Positions 34,986 to 44,470 are shown, counted from the stretch's first letter. The stretch is DNA of 64,000 nucleotides from an uncultured Collinsella sp. (GCA_900541685.1 UQKM01000003.1:62001-126000); one strand, 5' to 3'. Made by a program: numbers and translations. Notes: a model not told the origin generated them from the letters alone.

Positions 34986-35111
34986 ATGACCGATTTGATT
35001 GATTTTGTGAGGCTCCTGACCGCCTTGGTCTCGCTCCTCACGACGCTCATCGGACTTTCCGAGGCACTCAAGCAACGTTCGAAGCAACGTAAGAGGGGTC
35101 GCCGCCGTTAA
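34986..35111 (+). CDS. Small cationic membrane peptide, possible type I toxin
   Basis: This 41-residue peptide starts MTDLIDFVRLLTALVS after a strong GGGAGGTGA site. One hydrophobic helix (LLTALVSLLTTLIGL) is followed by a very basic tail (KQRSKQRKRGRRR). That layout is typical of holin-like or Fst/TxpA-type toxins of type I toxin-antitoxin systems, which are silenced by an antisense RNA. A hairpin region with TGCCCA and TGGGCT arms follows at about 35135-35175. No antisense promoter could be proven. Confidence 0.6.
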   Translation: MTDLIDFVRLLTALVSLLTTLIGLSEALKQRSKQRKRGRRR

Positions 35112-35320
35112 GGCGTTGACCCCCTAAAACAAGCAACGGCGCTGCCCAGCCAGCTACAACTTGGGCTGCCGTCGACACTATTCTACCCATGAATGACATT
35201 TTGGACAATCGGTAATGCCGCTCCAAAAGCCAGGCACAATCGACACGACCCAGGCGGTCGCTGAACGTGACAAAGAAACTGCTCCTCTGTCACATCCCAA
35301 ATATTGCCTTTACGTGTTGA

Positions 35321-35364
35321 TGCACACGGTGTGCAATAATACTCGCACTGTGCAATAGCGCACA
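35321..35364. promoter_or_regulatory. Candidate TetR operators upstream of the dehydratase locus
   Basis: TGCACA-CGG-TGTGCA (35321-35335) and TGTGC-AATAGC-GCACA (35349-35364) are two related dyads within 70 bp of the TetR start. Both contain TGTGCAATA. They are likely autoregulatory sites. Confidence 0.5.
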
Positions 35365-35386
35365 GGTTGAGTAACAAGGAGGACGC

Positions 35387-36097
35387 TTGTCCCAGCTTGA
35401 GAAATGCGATCGCCGGTCCCTTCGCTCGCAGCGTGCCCTTCGCCAGGCGCTTGCCAGCGAGCTTGCCGAAAGCGGCGACCTTTCGCGCATTAATGTCGCG
35501 TCGCTCACCGAGCGTGCCGGCCTTACGCGCCGCACGTTCTATTCGCACTACCGCGATATCCCCGACTTTATCAATCAAATCGAGGACGGCTTGCTGGCCG
35601 AGATCCGTGAGCGCATTGAGCTCATCACCGCAGCTCAGCTGCCCGATCTTTACCGTAACATTGACGAGCTCGAGCCGGCGCCCGGTTCGGTTGAGCTGCT
35701 GCGTTATCTTGCGGCCAACCGCGACTTAATCGGTGCGCTGCTGGGTCCGGGCGGCGACCAGGCCTTCATTAAAAGGATTATCGACACCGCACGTGAGGCC
35801 GTGGCGCCGCGTGCGCAGACGGGCATTTTGGGCCTGGCGCTGGGCACGTTCTTTGACTACTACGTCACCTACGTCGTGAGTGCCGAGGTCGGCATGATTC
35901 AGCGCTGGTTTGAGCGTGACCTTTCCGAATCGCCCGAGACCATGGCGCGCATCATGACGGTTATCGCCTTTGTGCGCCCCGGCGACCTGTATGGCCAACC
36001 CATCGATATCAACGTGCCGGAATACGGCATGAAGCTATTGAATCTGCAGCTCGAGGACGCGGGCGACACCGCCGCAACCGTCGAGTCCAACAACTAA
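35387..36097 (+). CDS. TetR-family regulator of the dehydratase locus
   Basis: This 236-residue protein has a TetR helix-turn-helix (SLTERAGLTRRTFYSHYRDIPDFI) and a helical C-terminal domain. The start is a TTG at 35387 with AAGGAGG seven bases upstream, which could keep its level low. The 1594-residue gene begins 11 bp after the stop, so the two are very likely co-transcribed and the regulator probably senses a substrate or product of that system. Confidence 0.85.
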   Translation: MSQLEKCDRRSLRSQRALRQALASELAESGDLSRINVASLTERAGLTRRTFYSHYRDIPDFINQIEDGLLAEIRERIELITAAQLPDLYRNIDELEPAPGSVELLRYLAANRDLIGALLGPGGDQAFIKRIIDTAREAVAPRAQTGILGLALGTFFDYYVTYVVSAEVGMIQRWFERDLSESPETMARIMTVIAFVRPGDLYGQPIDINVPEYGMKLLNLQLEDAGDTAATVESNN

Positions 36098-36108
36098 GAG
36101 GAGAGACA

Positions 36109-39100
36109 ATGAGCAAACTCGTCGAGGGCATTAAGGACCGCATGGTCGCTGCCGCACGCGAGGCCGCGCCCGCCGTGGTGGACGCCGCGCAGAAGGCCGC
36201 GACCGCTGCTGCCGAGAAGGTTGCCGAGGCTGTTGCCGAGGCCAAGAATGCGGCGGGAGAGACGCTTGCCGCCGACGCAGCCACGCCCACCGCCGCCGAG
36301 CCCGTAGCCGCCGCCCAGGCCCCCGAAGGCGCGATCTTCAACCCCGACAACGCCCACGGCAACCTGCACCTGGGCATCGACGTGGGCTCCACTACCGTCA
36401 AGCTCGCCGTGCTCAACGACGACAACCAGATCGTCTACGCCAAGTACCAGCGCCATCACACCGACGTCCGCGCCTGCGCCCGCGACTTGTTCGAGGGTGC
36501 TGCGACCGTGCTGCCGACGGCCCAGATGACCTGCGCCATTACCGGATCGGGCGGCTTGCTGCTGTCCCAGTGGCTCGACCTGGAGTTTGTCCAGGAGGTC
36601 ATCGCCAGCAAGCGCGCCGTCGAGACCCTCATTCCGGCCACCGATGTCGCCATCGAGCTGGGCGGCGAGGACGCCAAGATCATCTACTTTGACAACGGCA
36701 TCGAGCAGCGCATGAACGGCACCTGCGCCGGCGGTACGGGCGCCTTCATCGACCAGATGGCAACCCTGCTGCACACCGACGCGAGCGGCCTCAACGAGCT
36801 CGCGGCCAACGCCACCACCATCTATCCCATCGCCAGCCGCTGCGGTGTCTTTGCCAAGACCGACGTGCAGCCGCTGCTCAACGAGGGTGCCCGCCCCGAG
36901 GACGTCGCCGCTTCCATCTTCCAGGCCGTCGTGACCCAGACCATCTCGGGCCTGGCGTGCGGCCGTCCCATCCGCGGCAACGTCGCCTTCTTGGGCGGCC
37001 CGCTACAGTATCTCTCCGAGCTGCGCCACCGCTTCTACCTCACGCTCAACCTGGACGAGGAGCACCGTATCGTGCCCCAAAACGCTCACCTGTTTGTGGC
37101 GAGCGGTGCCGCCATGGCGCACGAGTCCAATAAGCTCAGCACGTTCCCGCAGCTCATCGAGGCCATCGATGCCCTGGGTGACACACAGGGTGCTGAGGTC
37201 GAGCGCCTGGACCCGCTCTTTGCCACCGACGAGGATTTTGCCGAGTTCAAAACCCGCCACGACCAGGAAGTCGTCCCCAAGGGCAAACTCGAAGGCTACA
37301 CCGGCCGCGTGTTCATCGGCATCGACGCCGGCTCCACCACCATGAAGGCCGCGCTCGTGGGCGAGGACGGCCAGCTGTTGCACACTTGGTACGGCAACAA
37401 CAACGGCGACATCCTGGGCACGGCCAAGGTCATCATGGCCGATTTCTACAACCACATCCCCGCCGGCTGCACCATCGGCCATGTGACCACCACCGGTTAT
37501 GGCGAGGCGCTGCTTATCGAGGCCCTCAAGGCCGACTCGGGCGAAATCGAGACCGTTGCGCACCTGCGCGGTGCCAAGGCATTCCTGCCCGGCGTCGAGT
37601 TTATCCTGGACATTGGCGGCCAGGACATGAAGTGCCTGCGCGTGAAGGACGGCGTCATCGAGCACATCATGCTCAACGAGGCCTGCTCGTCGGGCTGTGG
37701 CAGCTTTATCGAGAGCTTCGCCGTGTCTATGAACATGGACGTGCGCGCGTTCGCCGATGCCGCCATCCATGCTAAGGCCCCCGTCGATTTGGGCAGCCGC
37801 TGCACGGTCTTTATGAACTCGCGCGTTAAGCAGGCGCAAAAGGAAGGCGCCACGGTGGGCGACATCGCGGCCGGTCTGTCCTATTCCGTCATCAAGAATG
37901 CCCTGTTCAAGGTCATTAAGCTGCGCGACCCCAAGGAGATCGGCAGCCAGGTGATCGTCCAGGGCGGCACCTTTATGTCCGACGCCACGCTGCGTGCATT
38001 TGAGCAGCTCACCGGCGTGCACGCCGTGCGCCCCGACATCGCCGGATGCATGGGCGCCTATGGTGCGGCCCTGCTCGCCCGCGATCGCGCCGGCGCCGAT
38101 GGCACCTCGACCATCCTTTCGGCCGAAGACATCGCGCACCTCACTGTGACGCAAAAGCATGTCCGCTGCGGCCGCTGCTCCAACAACTGCCAGCTCACCG
38201 TCAACGACTTTGGCGGCGGCAGGCGCTTCATTACCGGCAACCGCTGCGAGAAGGGCGCCGGCCACAAAAAGCAGAAGACCGAGGCCCCCAACCTTTTCAA
38301 AAAGAAAAACGAGCTGCTCTTTGGCCGTGAGGTGCTGAGCCCCGACGAGGCCCCGCGCGGCACCGTCGGCATCCCCCGCGCGCTCAACATGTACGAGAAC
38401 TACCCCTTCTGGCACGCGTTCTTTACGCGCCTGGGCTTTAGCGTGCAGCTGTCCGACCAGTCGAGCAAAAAGACCTATCAGGCGGGTATCGAGTCCATGC
38501 CGTCCGAGAGCGTGTGCTATCCGGCCAAGATGAGTCACGGCCACGTGATGAACCTTATCGACCGCGATGTCGACTTCATTTGGATGCCGTGCGTGCGCTG
38601 GGAGCGCAAGGAGGACCCGACGGCTGGCAACTGCTATAACTGCCCCATCGTCATGAGCTATCCCACGGCGTTGGCGCTCAATATCGACGAGATTCGCGAG
38701 CAGAACATCGAGTTCCTGTACCCGTTTGTGCCCTATCACGACAAGACCGAGCTCAAGCGCCGCCTGTACCAGGTGCTCGCCGTCGACCGTGTGGCCGATG
38801 CGCAGGCCGGTCGCGGTCGCGTGCGCGGTCCCAAGATCACGCGCTCCGAGGTCGATGCCGCCGTCAACGCTGCCTTTGAGGCCGATGCGCGTTTCCACGA
38901 GGACATCCAGACCATGGGTGAGGAGGCTCTTAAGTGGGTTGAGGACCACGGCGGACACGGCATTGTGCTCGCCGGTCGCCCTTACCACAACGACCCCGAG
39001 ATCAACCACGCCCTGCCCGAGCTTATCTCGAGCTTTGGCTTCGCAGTCTTTACCGAGGATTCGCTTGCGCATCTCGTGAAGCCCGAGCGTCCGATTCGCG

Positions 39101-40893
39101 TCGTCGACCAGTGGATGTACCACAGCCGCCTGTACGCCGTGGCCCGTTTTGTGACGATGCGCAACGACCTGGACCTGATCCAGCTCAATTCCTTCGGCTG
39201 CGGTCTCGATGCCCTGACCACCGATCAGGTGCAGGAGATCCTGGAGGCCAGCGGCAAGATCTACACCGTGCTCAAGATCGACGAGGTGTCCAACCTGGGC
39301 GCCGCGCGCATCCGCATTCGCTCGCTCATGGCAGCGCTCAAGGACCAGGAGGCCGAGCGCTTGGCCGAGGCCACGGCCGCGGGCAAGGTCTTTGAGCAGG
39401 GCGACGCCGCGCCGGTGGCGCCCTCCACGGATGCCCCCGCGTTCGCGAGCCGCAAGTACGCCTTCGAGGCGCAGCGTGAGAGCGCCTCGACTGCATGGCC
39501 CAAGGTGCCCTTTACCGAGCAGATGCGCGACGAGGGCTACACCATCCTGTGCCCGCAGATGGCGCCGATTCACTTTGACCTGGTCAAAGAGGTATTCCGC
39601 GGTGCCGGCTATAACCTGGAGCTGCTGCCCTCGACCGATCACGATGCCGTCGAGGCTGGCCTGCGCTATGTGAACAATGACATTTGCTACCCGTCGATTC
39701 TGGTGACGGGCCAGATTATGGAGGCCATCGAGAGCGGTCGGTACGACCTGTCCAAGACCGCCGTGGTCATCAGCCAGACCGGCGGCGGCTGCCGTGCCAC
39801 CAACTACATCGCGCTCATCCGCAAGGCCCTGCGCGAGAGCGGCCACCCCGAGATCCCCGTGATCTCGCTTTCGGCCGTGGCGCTCGGCGAGGACAACCCC
39901 GGCTTTAAGATTACGCCGACGCTGCTTAAGCAGGCCGTGTACGCGGTGCTCTTTGGTGACGTGATGATGCAGATGCTCTACCGCTGCCGCCCGTACGAGG
40001 CCACGCCCGGTGCCGCCAACGCGCTCTACGAGGAGTACATGGCGCGCGCCCGCAAGCTCGCGCCCAAGTTCAACAGGCATAACTACACCAAGCTGTGCCG
40101 CGAGGCCATCCGCGCGTTCGACACCATGCCGCTCGTGGGCGAGGGCGCCAAGCCGCGCGTGGGCGTGGTCGGCGAGATCTTGGTCAAGTTCCACCCCACG
40201 GCCAACAACCACGTGGTCGATGTCATCGAGCGCGAGGGCTGCGAGGCCGTGGTACCGGGCCTGCTCGACTTCTTCCTGTACTCCATGAGTAACGCCGAGC
40301 TGCAGAAGGACGAGCTGGGAAGCTCTGCTACCACGCGCGCGGGTATGCAGGCGCTTATTAAGCTCGTGGACTGGATGCGCACGCCGGTGGAGGAGATGCT
40401 CGAAAAGTCCCGCCGCTTTGAGGCGCCCGAGCGCATCGGCACCATGGCGGACAAGGCCCGCACGGTGCTTTCGGTGTGCAACAACATGGGCGAGGGCTGG
40501 TTGCTCACGGCCGAGATGCTCGACCTCATCGACCATGGTGCGCCCAACATCATCTGCACGCAGCCCTTCGCGTGCCTGCCTAACCATGTGGTGGGCAAGG
40601 CCGTGATCAAGGAGCTGCGCCGCCAGCATCCCGAGAGCAACATCGTCGCGGTGGACTACGACCCCGGTGCGTCCGAGGTCAACCAGCTCAACCGCATTAA
40701 GCTCATGATCAGCGTGGCAAAGGAGAACATGCGCGCCGGTAAGGGCTTTAAGCTCGAGAAGGTGGCGCCGCTCGCGATGGACGAGGTCACCGGCCAGATG
40801 CGTGCCCATGACGGCTGCGTGAGCTGCGGGCCGGCCAGGGAGGAGGCCGTGGCGTCGGTCGCCGAGCGTCTGGGGCGCGGCATCGAGAAGTAG
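36109..40893 (+). CDS. Giant 2-hydroxyacyl-CoA dehydratase activase-type fusion protein
   Basis: This 1594-residue cytoplasmic protein joins parts of the ATP-driven dehydratase system. Residues 1-75 are an unusual Ala/Glu-rich helix. Two BadF/HgdC-type ATPase domains follow, with GIDVGSTTVK near 88 and GIDAGSTTMK near 403. Cys motifs NGTCAGGTGAF near 203 and NEACSSGCGSF near 523 are the likely cluster ligands. A Cys-rich stretch (RCGRCSNNCQL) near 685 and a DUF2229 domain (VGIPRALNMYENYPFW) near 751 come next. The C-terminal part resembles the HgdB/HgdA dehydratase fold. In the classic system the activase passes an electron to the dehydratase at the cost of ATP. The substrate is not known for these fusions. 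GAGGAGAG precedes the ATG. Confidence 0.88.
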   Translation: MSKLVEGIKDRMVAAAREAAPAVVDAAQKAATAAAEKVAEAVAEAKNAAGETLAADAATPTAAEPVAAAQAPEGAIFNPDNAHGNLHLGIDVGSTTVKLAVLNDDNQIVYAKYQRHHTDVRACARDLFEGAATVLPTAQMTCAITGSGGLLLSQWLDLEFVQEVIASKRAVETLIPATDVAIELGGEDAKIIYFDNGIEQRMNGTCAGGTGAFIDQMATLLHTDASGLNELAANATTIYPIASRCGVFAKTDVQPLLNEGARPEDVAASIFQAVVTQTISGLACGRPIRGNVAFLGGPLQYLSELRHRFYLTLNLDEEHRIVPQNAHLFVASGAAMAHESNKLSTFPQLIEAIDALGDTQGAEVERLDPLFATDEDFAEFKTRHDQEVVPKGKLEGYTGRVFIGIDAGSTTMKAALVGEDGQLLHTWYGNNNGDILGTAKVIMADFYNHIPAGCTIGHVTTTGYGEALLIEALKADSGEIETVAHLRGAKAFLPGVEFILDIGGQDMKCLRVKDGVIEHIMLNEACSSGCGSFIESFAVSMNMDVRAFADAAIHAKAPVDLGSRCTVFMNSRVKQAQKEGATVGDIAAGLSYSVIKNALFKVIKLRDPKEIGSQVIVQGGTFMSDATLRAFEQLTGVHAVRPDIAGCMGAYGAALLARDRAGADGTSTILSAEDIAHLTVTQKHVRCGRCSNNCQLTVNDFGGGRRFITGNRCEKGAGHKKQKTEAPNLFKKKNELLFGREVLSPDEAPRGTVGIPRALNMYENYPFWHAFFTRLGFSVQLSDQSSKKTYQAGIESMPSESVCYPAKMSHGHVMNLIDRDVDFIWMPCVRWERKEDPTAGNCYNCPIVMSYPTALALNIDEIREQNIEFLYPFVPYHDKTELKRRLYQVLAVDRVADAQAGRGRVRGPKITRSEVDAAVNAAFEADARFHEDIQTMGEEALKWVEDHGGHGIVLAGRPYHNDPEINHALPELISSFGFAVFTEDSLAHLVKPERPIRVVDQWMYHSRLYAVARFVTMRNDLDLIQLNSFGCGLDALTTDQVQEILEASGKIYTVLKIDEVSNLGAARIRIRSLMAALKDQEAERLAEATAAGKVFEQGDAAPVAPSTDAPAFASRKYAFEAQRESASTAWPKVPFTEQMRDEGYTILCPQMAPIHFDLVKEVFRGAGYNLELLPSTDHDAVEAGLRYVNNDICYPSILVTGQIMEAIESGRYDLSKTAVVISQTGGGCRATNYIALIRKALRESGHPEIPVISLSAVALGEDNPGFKITPTLLKQAVYAVLFGDVMMQMLYRCRPYEATPGAANALYEEYMARARKLAPKFNRHNYTKLCREAIRAFDTMPLVGEGAKPRVGVVGEILVKFHPTANNHVVDVIEREGCEAVVPGLLDFFLYSMSNAELQKDELGSSATTRAGMQALIKLVDWMRTPVEEMLEKSRRFEAPERIGTMADKARTVLSVCNNMGEGWLLTAEMLDLIDHGAPNIICTQPFACLPNHVVGKAVIKELRRQHPESNIVAVDYDPGASEVNQLNRIKLMISVAKENMRAGKGFKLEKVAPLAMDEVTGQMRAHDGCVSCGPAREEAVASVAERLGRGIEK

Positions 40894-40922
40894 TTGGCCT
40901 ACTTCGAGCCGGATGTAAGACA

Positions 40923-40958
40923 AACGGGTGGTAGCCGTACCGGCTACCACCCGTTATT
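40923..40958 (+). terminator. Terminator of the dehydratase-activase gene
   Basis: AACGGGTGGTAGCCG (40923-40937) pairs perfectly with CGGCTACCACCCGTT (40941-40955) around TAC, followed by ATT. Confidence 0.8.
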
Positions 40959-41010
40959 ACTGGACATATGTTGCGTAAATCGTTTTGTCGCAGCCTTCTG
41001 TGGACTCGAA

Positions 41011-41140
41011 TTTCGGAAGTGCGGGGAAAAACGCGAACCTCCCGAGCACACCGCCGTTTTAGACTCTTGCGACCTGCGGTTTTGTTGTCAAAAAAGCCGG
41101 TCTGGTCGGCGAACCCTGATTTTTCCCCGCACTTCCGAAA
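41011..41140. repeat. Inverted-repeat element, 130 bp, perfect 21-bp arms
   Basis: The left arm 41011-41031 (TTTCGGAAGTGCGGGG...) and right arm 41120-41140 (...CCCCGCACTTCCGAAA) are exact reverse complements. The 88-nt interior has no gene. It has the size of a small non-autonomous element or a structured RNA. Confidence 0.7.
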
Positions 41141-41309
41141 ACAGCGGTTCAGCAGCGCCAAAAAATGGCCTCAAAATCGAGAGTTAATGAACAGGTGTAG
41201 CCGTTCACCGCGTAAAAGCGTCCGTTTGTAGAACCAGCCCCCGGCTCGTAGCCTCCATACGGTTGAATAAATACACATCTATGGAATTACGTAAGAGAGG
41301 ATCGTTTCC

Positions 41310-42269
41310 ATGAGCTACAAGACTGTTTGTGTTGCCGGTGGCGGCGTGTTGGGAAGCCAGATTGCCTTTCAGGCTGCCTACTGCGGCTTTGATGTGACGA
41401 TTTGGCTGCGCAGCGAGGGCAGCATCGGCCGCACCCAGCCCAAGATCGATCATGTGCGCGAGGAGTACATCGCTGCTATCGAGGGCATGGCGGACGGCAC
41501 GGGCGAGTGGTGCTCCGGTATCGCCGATAGCGGCAAGCCCTTCGACAAAGAGGAGGCACTCGCCGCCGTTGAACGCGCTTATTCCACGATCAGGTTGGAG
41601 CTCGATCTTGCCAAGGCCGTGGCCGATGCCGACCTGGTCATCGAATCTATGGCCGAGGACACCCAGGCAAAGATTGACTTCTACAAGAAGCTCGCCCCGG
41701 TCCTCCCGCAAAAGACCGTCGTCGTGACCAACTCCTCCACGCTGCTGCCGAGCACCTTTGCCAAGTACACCGGCCGCCCCGAGAAGTACCTGTCGCTGCA
41801 CTTTGCCAACTCCATCTGGAAAAACAACATGACCGAGGTCATGGCCCAGAGCCAAACCGACAAGCGCTATTTTGACGAACTCGTCGACTTTGCTAACGAC
41901 ATCCGCATGCTGGCGCTTCCCGTCAACAAGGAAAAGAACGGCTACCTGCTCAACTCTATGCTGGTGCCATGGCTGCTTTCGGGCCTGGACTTGTACGTCT
42001 CGGGCGTGAGCGATCCCAAGAGCATCGACCTCGCATGGACGCGTGGTACCGGCGCTCCCAAGGGCCCGTTTCGCGTATTCGACACGGTGGGCATCCAGAC
42101 GGCGTACAACATCGTCATGCAGTACCAAAAGGTGCCGGGTCTGGTGAGCCCGCTGCTCAAAAAGATGATGATGCCCTACAACTTTAAGGCCATGGCCTCC
42201 GTCCTCAAGAAAATGCTCGACGAAGGTAAGCTGGGCGAAAGCTCGGGCGAGGGCTTCTTTACGTACTAA
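41310..42269 (+). CDS. 3-hydroxyacyl-CoA dehydrogenase
   Basis: This 319-residue enzyme oxidises 3-hydroxyacyl-CoA with NAD, or runs in reverse in butyrate-type pathways. The Rossmann motif is VAGGGVLGSQIA. Catalytic features are VIESMAEDTQAKIDFY (Glu), TNSSTLLPS and LHFANS (His), followed by the all-alpha C-terminal domain (NGYLLNSMLVPWLLSGLDLY) and GEGFFTY at the end. It is a little longer than usual, with an insertion near residues 50-80. GAGAGGATCG precedes the ATG. A terminator separates it from the dehydratase-activase gene, but the chemistry is related. Confidence 0.88.
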   Translation: MSYKTVCVAGGGVLGSQIAFQAAYCGFDVTIWLRSEGSIGRTQPKIDHVREEYIAAIEGMADGTGEWCSGIADSGKPFDKEEALAAVERAYSTIRLELDLAKAVADADLVIESMAEDTQAKIDFYKKLAPVLPQKTVVVTNSSTLLPSTFAKYTGRPEKYLSLHFANSIWKNNMTEVMAQSQTDKRYFDELVDFANDIRMLALPVNKEKNGYLLNSMLVPWLLSGLDLYVSGVSDPKSIDLAWTRGTGAPKGPFRVFDTVGIQTAYNIVMQYQKVPGLVSPLLKKMMMPYNFKAMASVLKKMLDEGKLGESSGEGFFTY

Positions 42270-42539
42270 AAATGATCTCTTGGGGGCGGAAGCGTTGAGG
42301 ATCTACGGTAGTATGCGACAAGATCTGAATAGGTCGAGCAAGAGCTGTAGCGCGCGTTGACGTTTGCCCAATAGAACGCAAAAAGGCACCGTTCGCCGAT
42401 ACTCCTCTCGCGAGTGGTTGCCATATGGTTTGATGTTGGAAACATATGATTGCCGACAGGCCGTAGGTGACATTCGCCATGATATCGGAGGTACCAAGTA
42501 TGTTTCGTGCTCCGTTAAACAAGTATCGGGCTGGCTGAC

Positions 42540-42989
42540 ATGAGCCGCCGTTTTGTCTCGATAACCGTTGCAGTGGTTTGCCTGGCAGTGCTTCTGGGCG
42601 CTACAGGGCAACTCGCCATAAGTCGAGAAACATCCTATATGCAGGAATGCGTTTCCGAAGGCTTTGCCATTGATGGTTACTATCGTGATGACGAAACAAG
42701 TCGGGAAACCCTGGCCTTTCTTGAAGAGGATAACCATCGGTGGCAACTGGTCGGCAAAGGCGGCGACTGCGTTGATGGGCAGTTCGAGCGTATAGACGAC
42801 CCCAACATTCTGGTATTAAAGAATGAAAACGGCGAAGAATTCGGTACGGTCCACGTGGCGTATATTTCGCGCCGACGCGATCAGGGCTTGCTCTACCTAT
42901 TTAGAGATACCAGGGTGACCCGTTTTTATCTGGTGAGTACCGGTCCGGCGTTTACAGTGGAGTCTGGCGATGTCGATACGGACAGCTGA
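42540..42989 (+). CDS. Membrane-anchored hypothetical protein, 149 aa
   Basis: An N-terminal hydrophobic segment (FVSITVAVVCLAVLLGATG) should anchor or export the protein. The rest is a charged extracellular domain with two cysteines outside the hydrophobic segment (QEC, GDC), which could form a disulphide, and a likely beta-rich core (NILVLKNENGEEFGTVHVAYI). The ribosome site is weak. I recognise no family. The 270 bp upstream show no other gene. Confidence 0.6.
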   Translation: MSRRFVSITVAVVCLAVLLGATGQLAISRETSYMQECVSEGFAIDGYYRDDETSRETLAFLEEDNHRWQLVGKGGDCVDGQFERIDDPNILVLKNENGEEFGTVHVAYISRRRDQGLLYLFRDTRVTRFYLVSTGPAFTVESGDVDTDS

Positions 42990-43009
42990 TTCACGGCAAT
43001 AAATCAGCG

Positions 43010-43044
43010 AGCGGGGCGCGGCCATGGACCGCGCCCCGCTATTT
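43010..43044. terminator. Terminator between convergent genes
   Basis: AGCGGGGCGCGG (43010-43021) pairs perfectly with CCGCGCCCCGCT (43029-43040), followed by ATTT. Confidence 0.8.
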
Positions 43045-43114
43045 GCTCGTGGCCCGCGTCACGTCTGCGCCAAGTCGTGACTCGCGGCTGCGCGCATCCA
43101 TCCCACGTCGCGTA

Positions 43115-44254
43115 TTACTGCACATCAAACTCCACGCGATCGAGCTCGGGCACATTGAGGTCGATGAGCTTGCGGGCTACACGGCGGTCGTGTGCCCCAA
43201 GCGCCTCGCTTGTCGTCACATGGGCGACAACCTCGCGCTCGACAAGGCCCTCCTCCTCGTCTTCGGTGGCCGAGGTCTCGACGGCAACGGTGTAATCCTT
43301 AAAGCCCGGCAGCACCGCGGCAAGCTCGCGCGTGGTTTCGGTGACGCCGTAACCGTCCTGCACGCCGGCCTGCGCCGAGCCAATAGACCCCGCCGTCATA
43401 ACGATGCAGGGGATGGCAAAGATCACCGTGCCCACGATGATGCGGCGGCGCACCTTGTGTGACAGCTCATCGACCTCGGCGTTTTCCTCGGCGGTCACAA
43501 TGCCGTCGCCGTTGAGGTCGCGCTTGAGCGGCACGCGCAAAAGAAGCAGCACGGCTTCGGCAGCCAGTGCGATAAAGACCACGTTGATGCCAAACTCGTA
43601 GAGGGCCGAGAGAAACAGCGACCCGCTCGCGATGGCGATGCCATAGCCCGCCGCGCACAGGGGCGGCATGAGCGCGGTCGCCACGGCCACGCCGGCGATG
43701 AGCGTGGCGGGTTCCTGGTCGCGCGAGTTGCCCAGGCCACCCGCAAAGCCGCCTGCGAGTGCGACGGCAAGGTCCCACACAGTCGGTGTCGAATTGTCGA
43801 TGATGGCGGCCGTGGTGGTGCCAAGGGGCGAGAGCTTAAAATACAACGTGGACGTGACCAGGCAAAAGGCCATCTGTAGAGCCAAGCTCGCGATGGCCTC
43901 GACGGTAATCTCGCGGTCGAGCGTGGCGATGCCGTATGCCATGGCAAGGACCGAGCCCATGAGCGGGCAGATGAGCATGGCGCCTACAATGGCGATATCC
44001 GAGTCGATATCGAGGCCGATGCTCGCAATCAACATGGCAATGATCAGGATGCATAAGTGCGAGCCAGTCAGGCGCGCCCCGTTTACAAAGCGCTTGCGAA
44101 TCACGTGATAGGGCGCGCGTCCCTCGCGAATGTTGAATGCCTGCTTTAGAAAGCGGCTTGCGTCCTTCATGGCCTCGCTGTGTGCGGGGCGTATACCGTG
44201 ACGACGATGATGACGCTCGCGCAGCCGCTTGATCTGTTGTTTATCGAGTTCCAT
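43115..44254 (-). CDS. DUF389 membrane protein with EF-hand-like loop
   Basis: This 379-residue protein has about six helices and the DUF389 signature (IVGAMLICPLMGSVLAMAYGI; GVAVATALMPPLCAAGYGIA). Near residue 250, between membrane segments, it has DLNGDGIVTAEE, which fits the 12-residue EF-hand calcium loop at every ligand position. The C-terminal 90 residues form a soluble domain (FKDYTVAVETSATEDEEE). The start at 44254 (MELDKQQIKRL) follows AGGTG. The function of DUF389 proteins is not established; transport or adhesion-related roles have been suggested. Confidence 0.85.
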   Translation of the reverse strand: MELDKQQIKRLRERHHRRHGIRPAHSEAMKDASRFLKQAFNIREGRAPYHVIRKRFVNGARLTGSHLCILIIAMLIASIGLDIDSDIAIVGAMLICPLMGSVLAMAYGIATLDREITVEAIASLALQMAFCLVTSTLYFKLSPLGTTTAAIIDNSTPTVWDLAVALAGGFAGGLGNSRDQEPATLIAGVAVATALMPPLCAAGYGIAIASGSLFLSALYEFGINVVFIALAAEAVLLLLRVPLKRDLNGDGIVTAEENAEVDELSHKVRRRIIVGTVIFAIPCIVMTAGSIGSAQAGVQDGYGVTETTRELAAVLPGFKDYTVAVETSATEDEEEGLVEREVVAHVTTSEALGAHDRRVARKLIDLNVPELDRVEFDVQ

Positions 44255-44410
44255 GTTCACCTCGTATTGCCGCAGGAACGCGGATGTGTTCGCAGCATGT
44301 ACTCTACACCGTGGCGCCCGTGGCGGTCATCTTGACATGGAACTTAGGCGAGCAGGCAAAGGAAGACACGCCACATACGAGTACTGCCGAGGGTTTCGGC
44401 AGATACAGAA

Positions 44411-44447
44411 AGAGCGCGGGGCCGGATGGTCTCCGACCCCGCGCTCT
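44411..44447 (-). terminator. Terminator of the OPT transporter gene
   Basis: AGAGCGCGGGG (44411-44421) pairs with CCCCGCGCTCT (44437-44447). It lies 24 bp past the stop. Confidence 0.7.
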
Positions 44448-44470
44448 GTACGGGTACGTTGTTGTTGGGT

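Larger units (their letters stand above)
40894..41309. other. Intergenic region with terminator and inverted-repeat element
   Basis: No gene is supported. It holds the terminator at 40923 and the 130-bp inverted-repeat element at 41011. Confidence 0.6.

Noticed and set aside
37003..40950. Open reading frame of about 1300 codons on the minus strand, opposite the dehydratase-activase gene
   Set aside because: The plus-strand frame has clear conserved motifs throughout, whereas the minus-strand product has none. Long antisense frames are expected in G/C-ending codon-biased genes.
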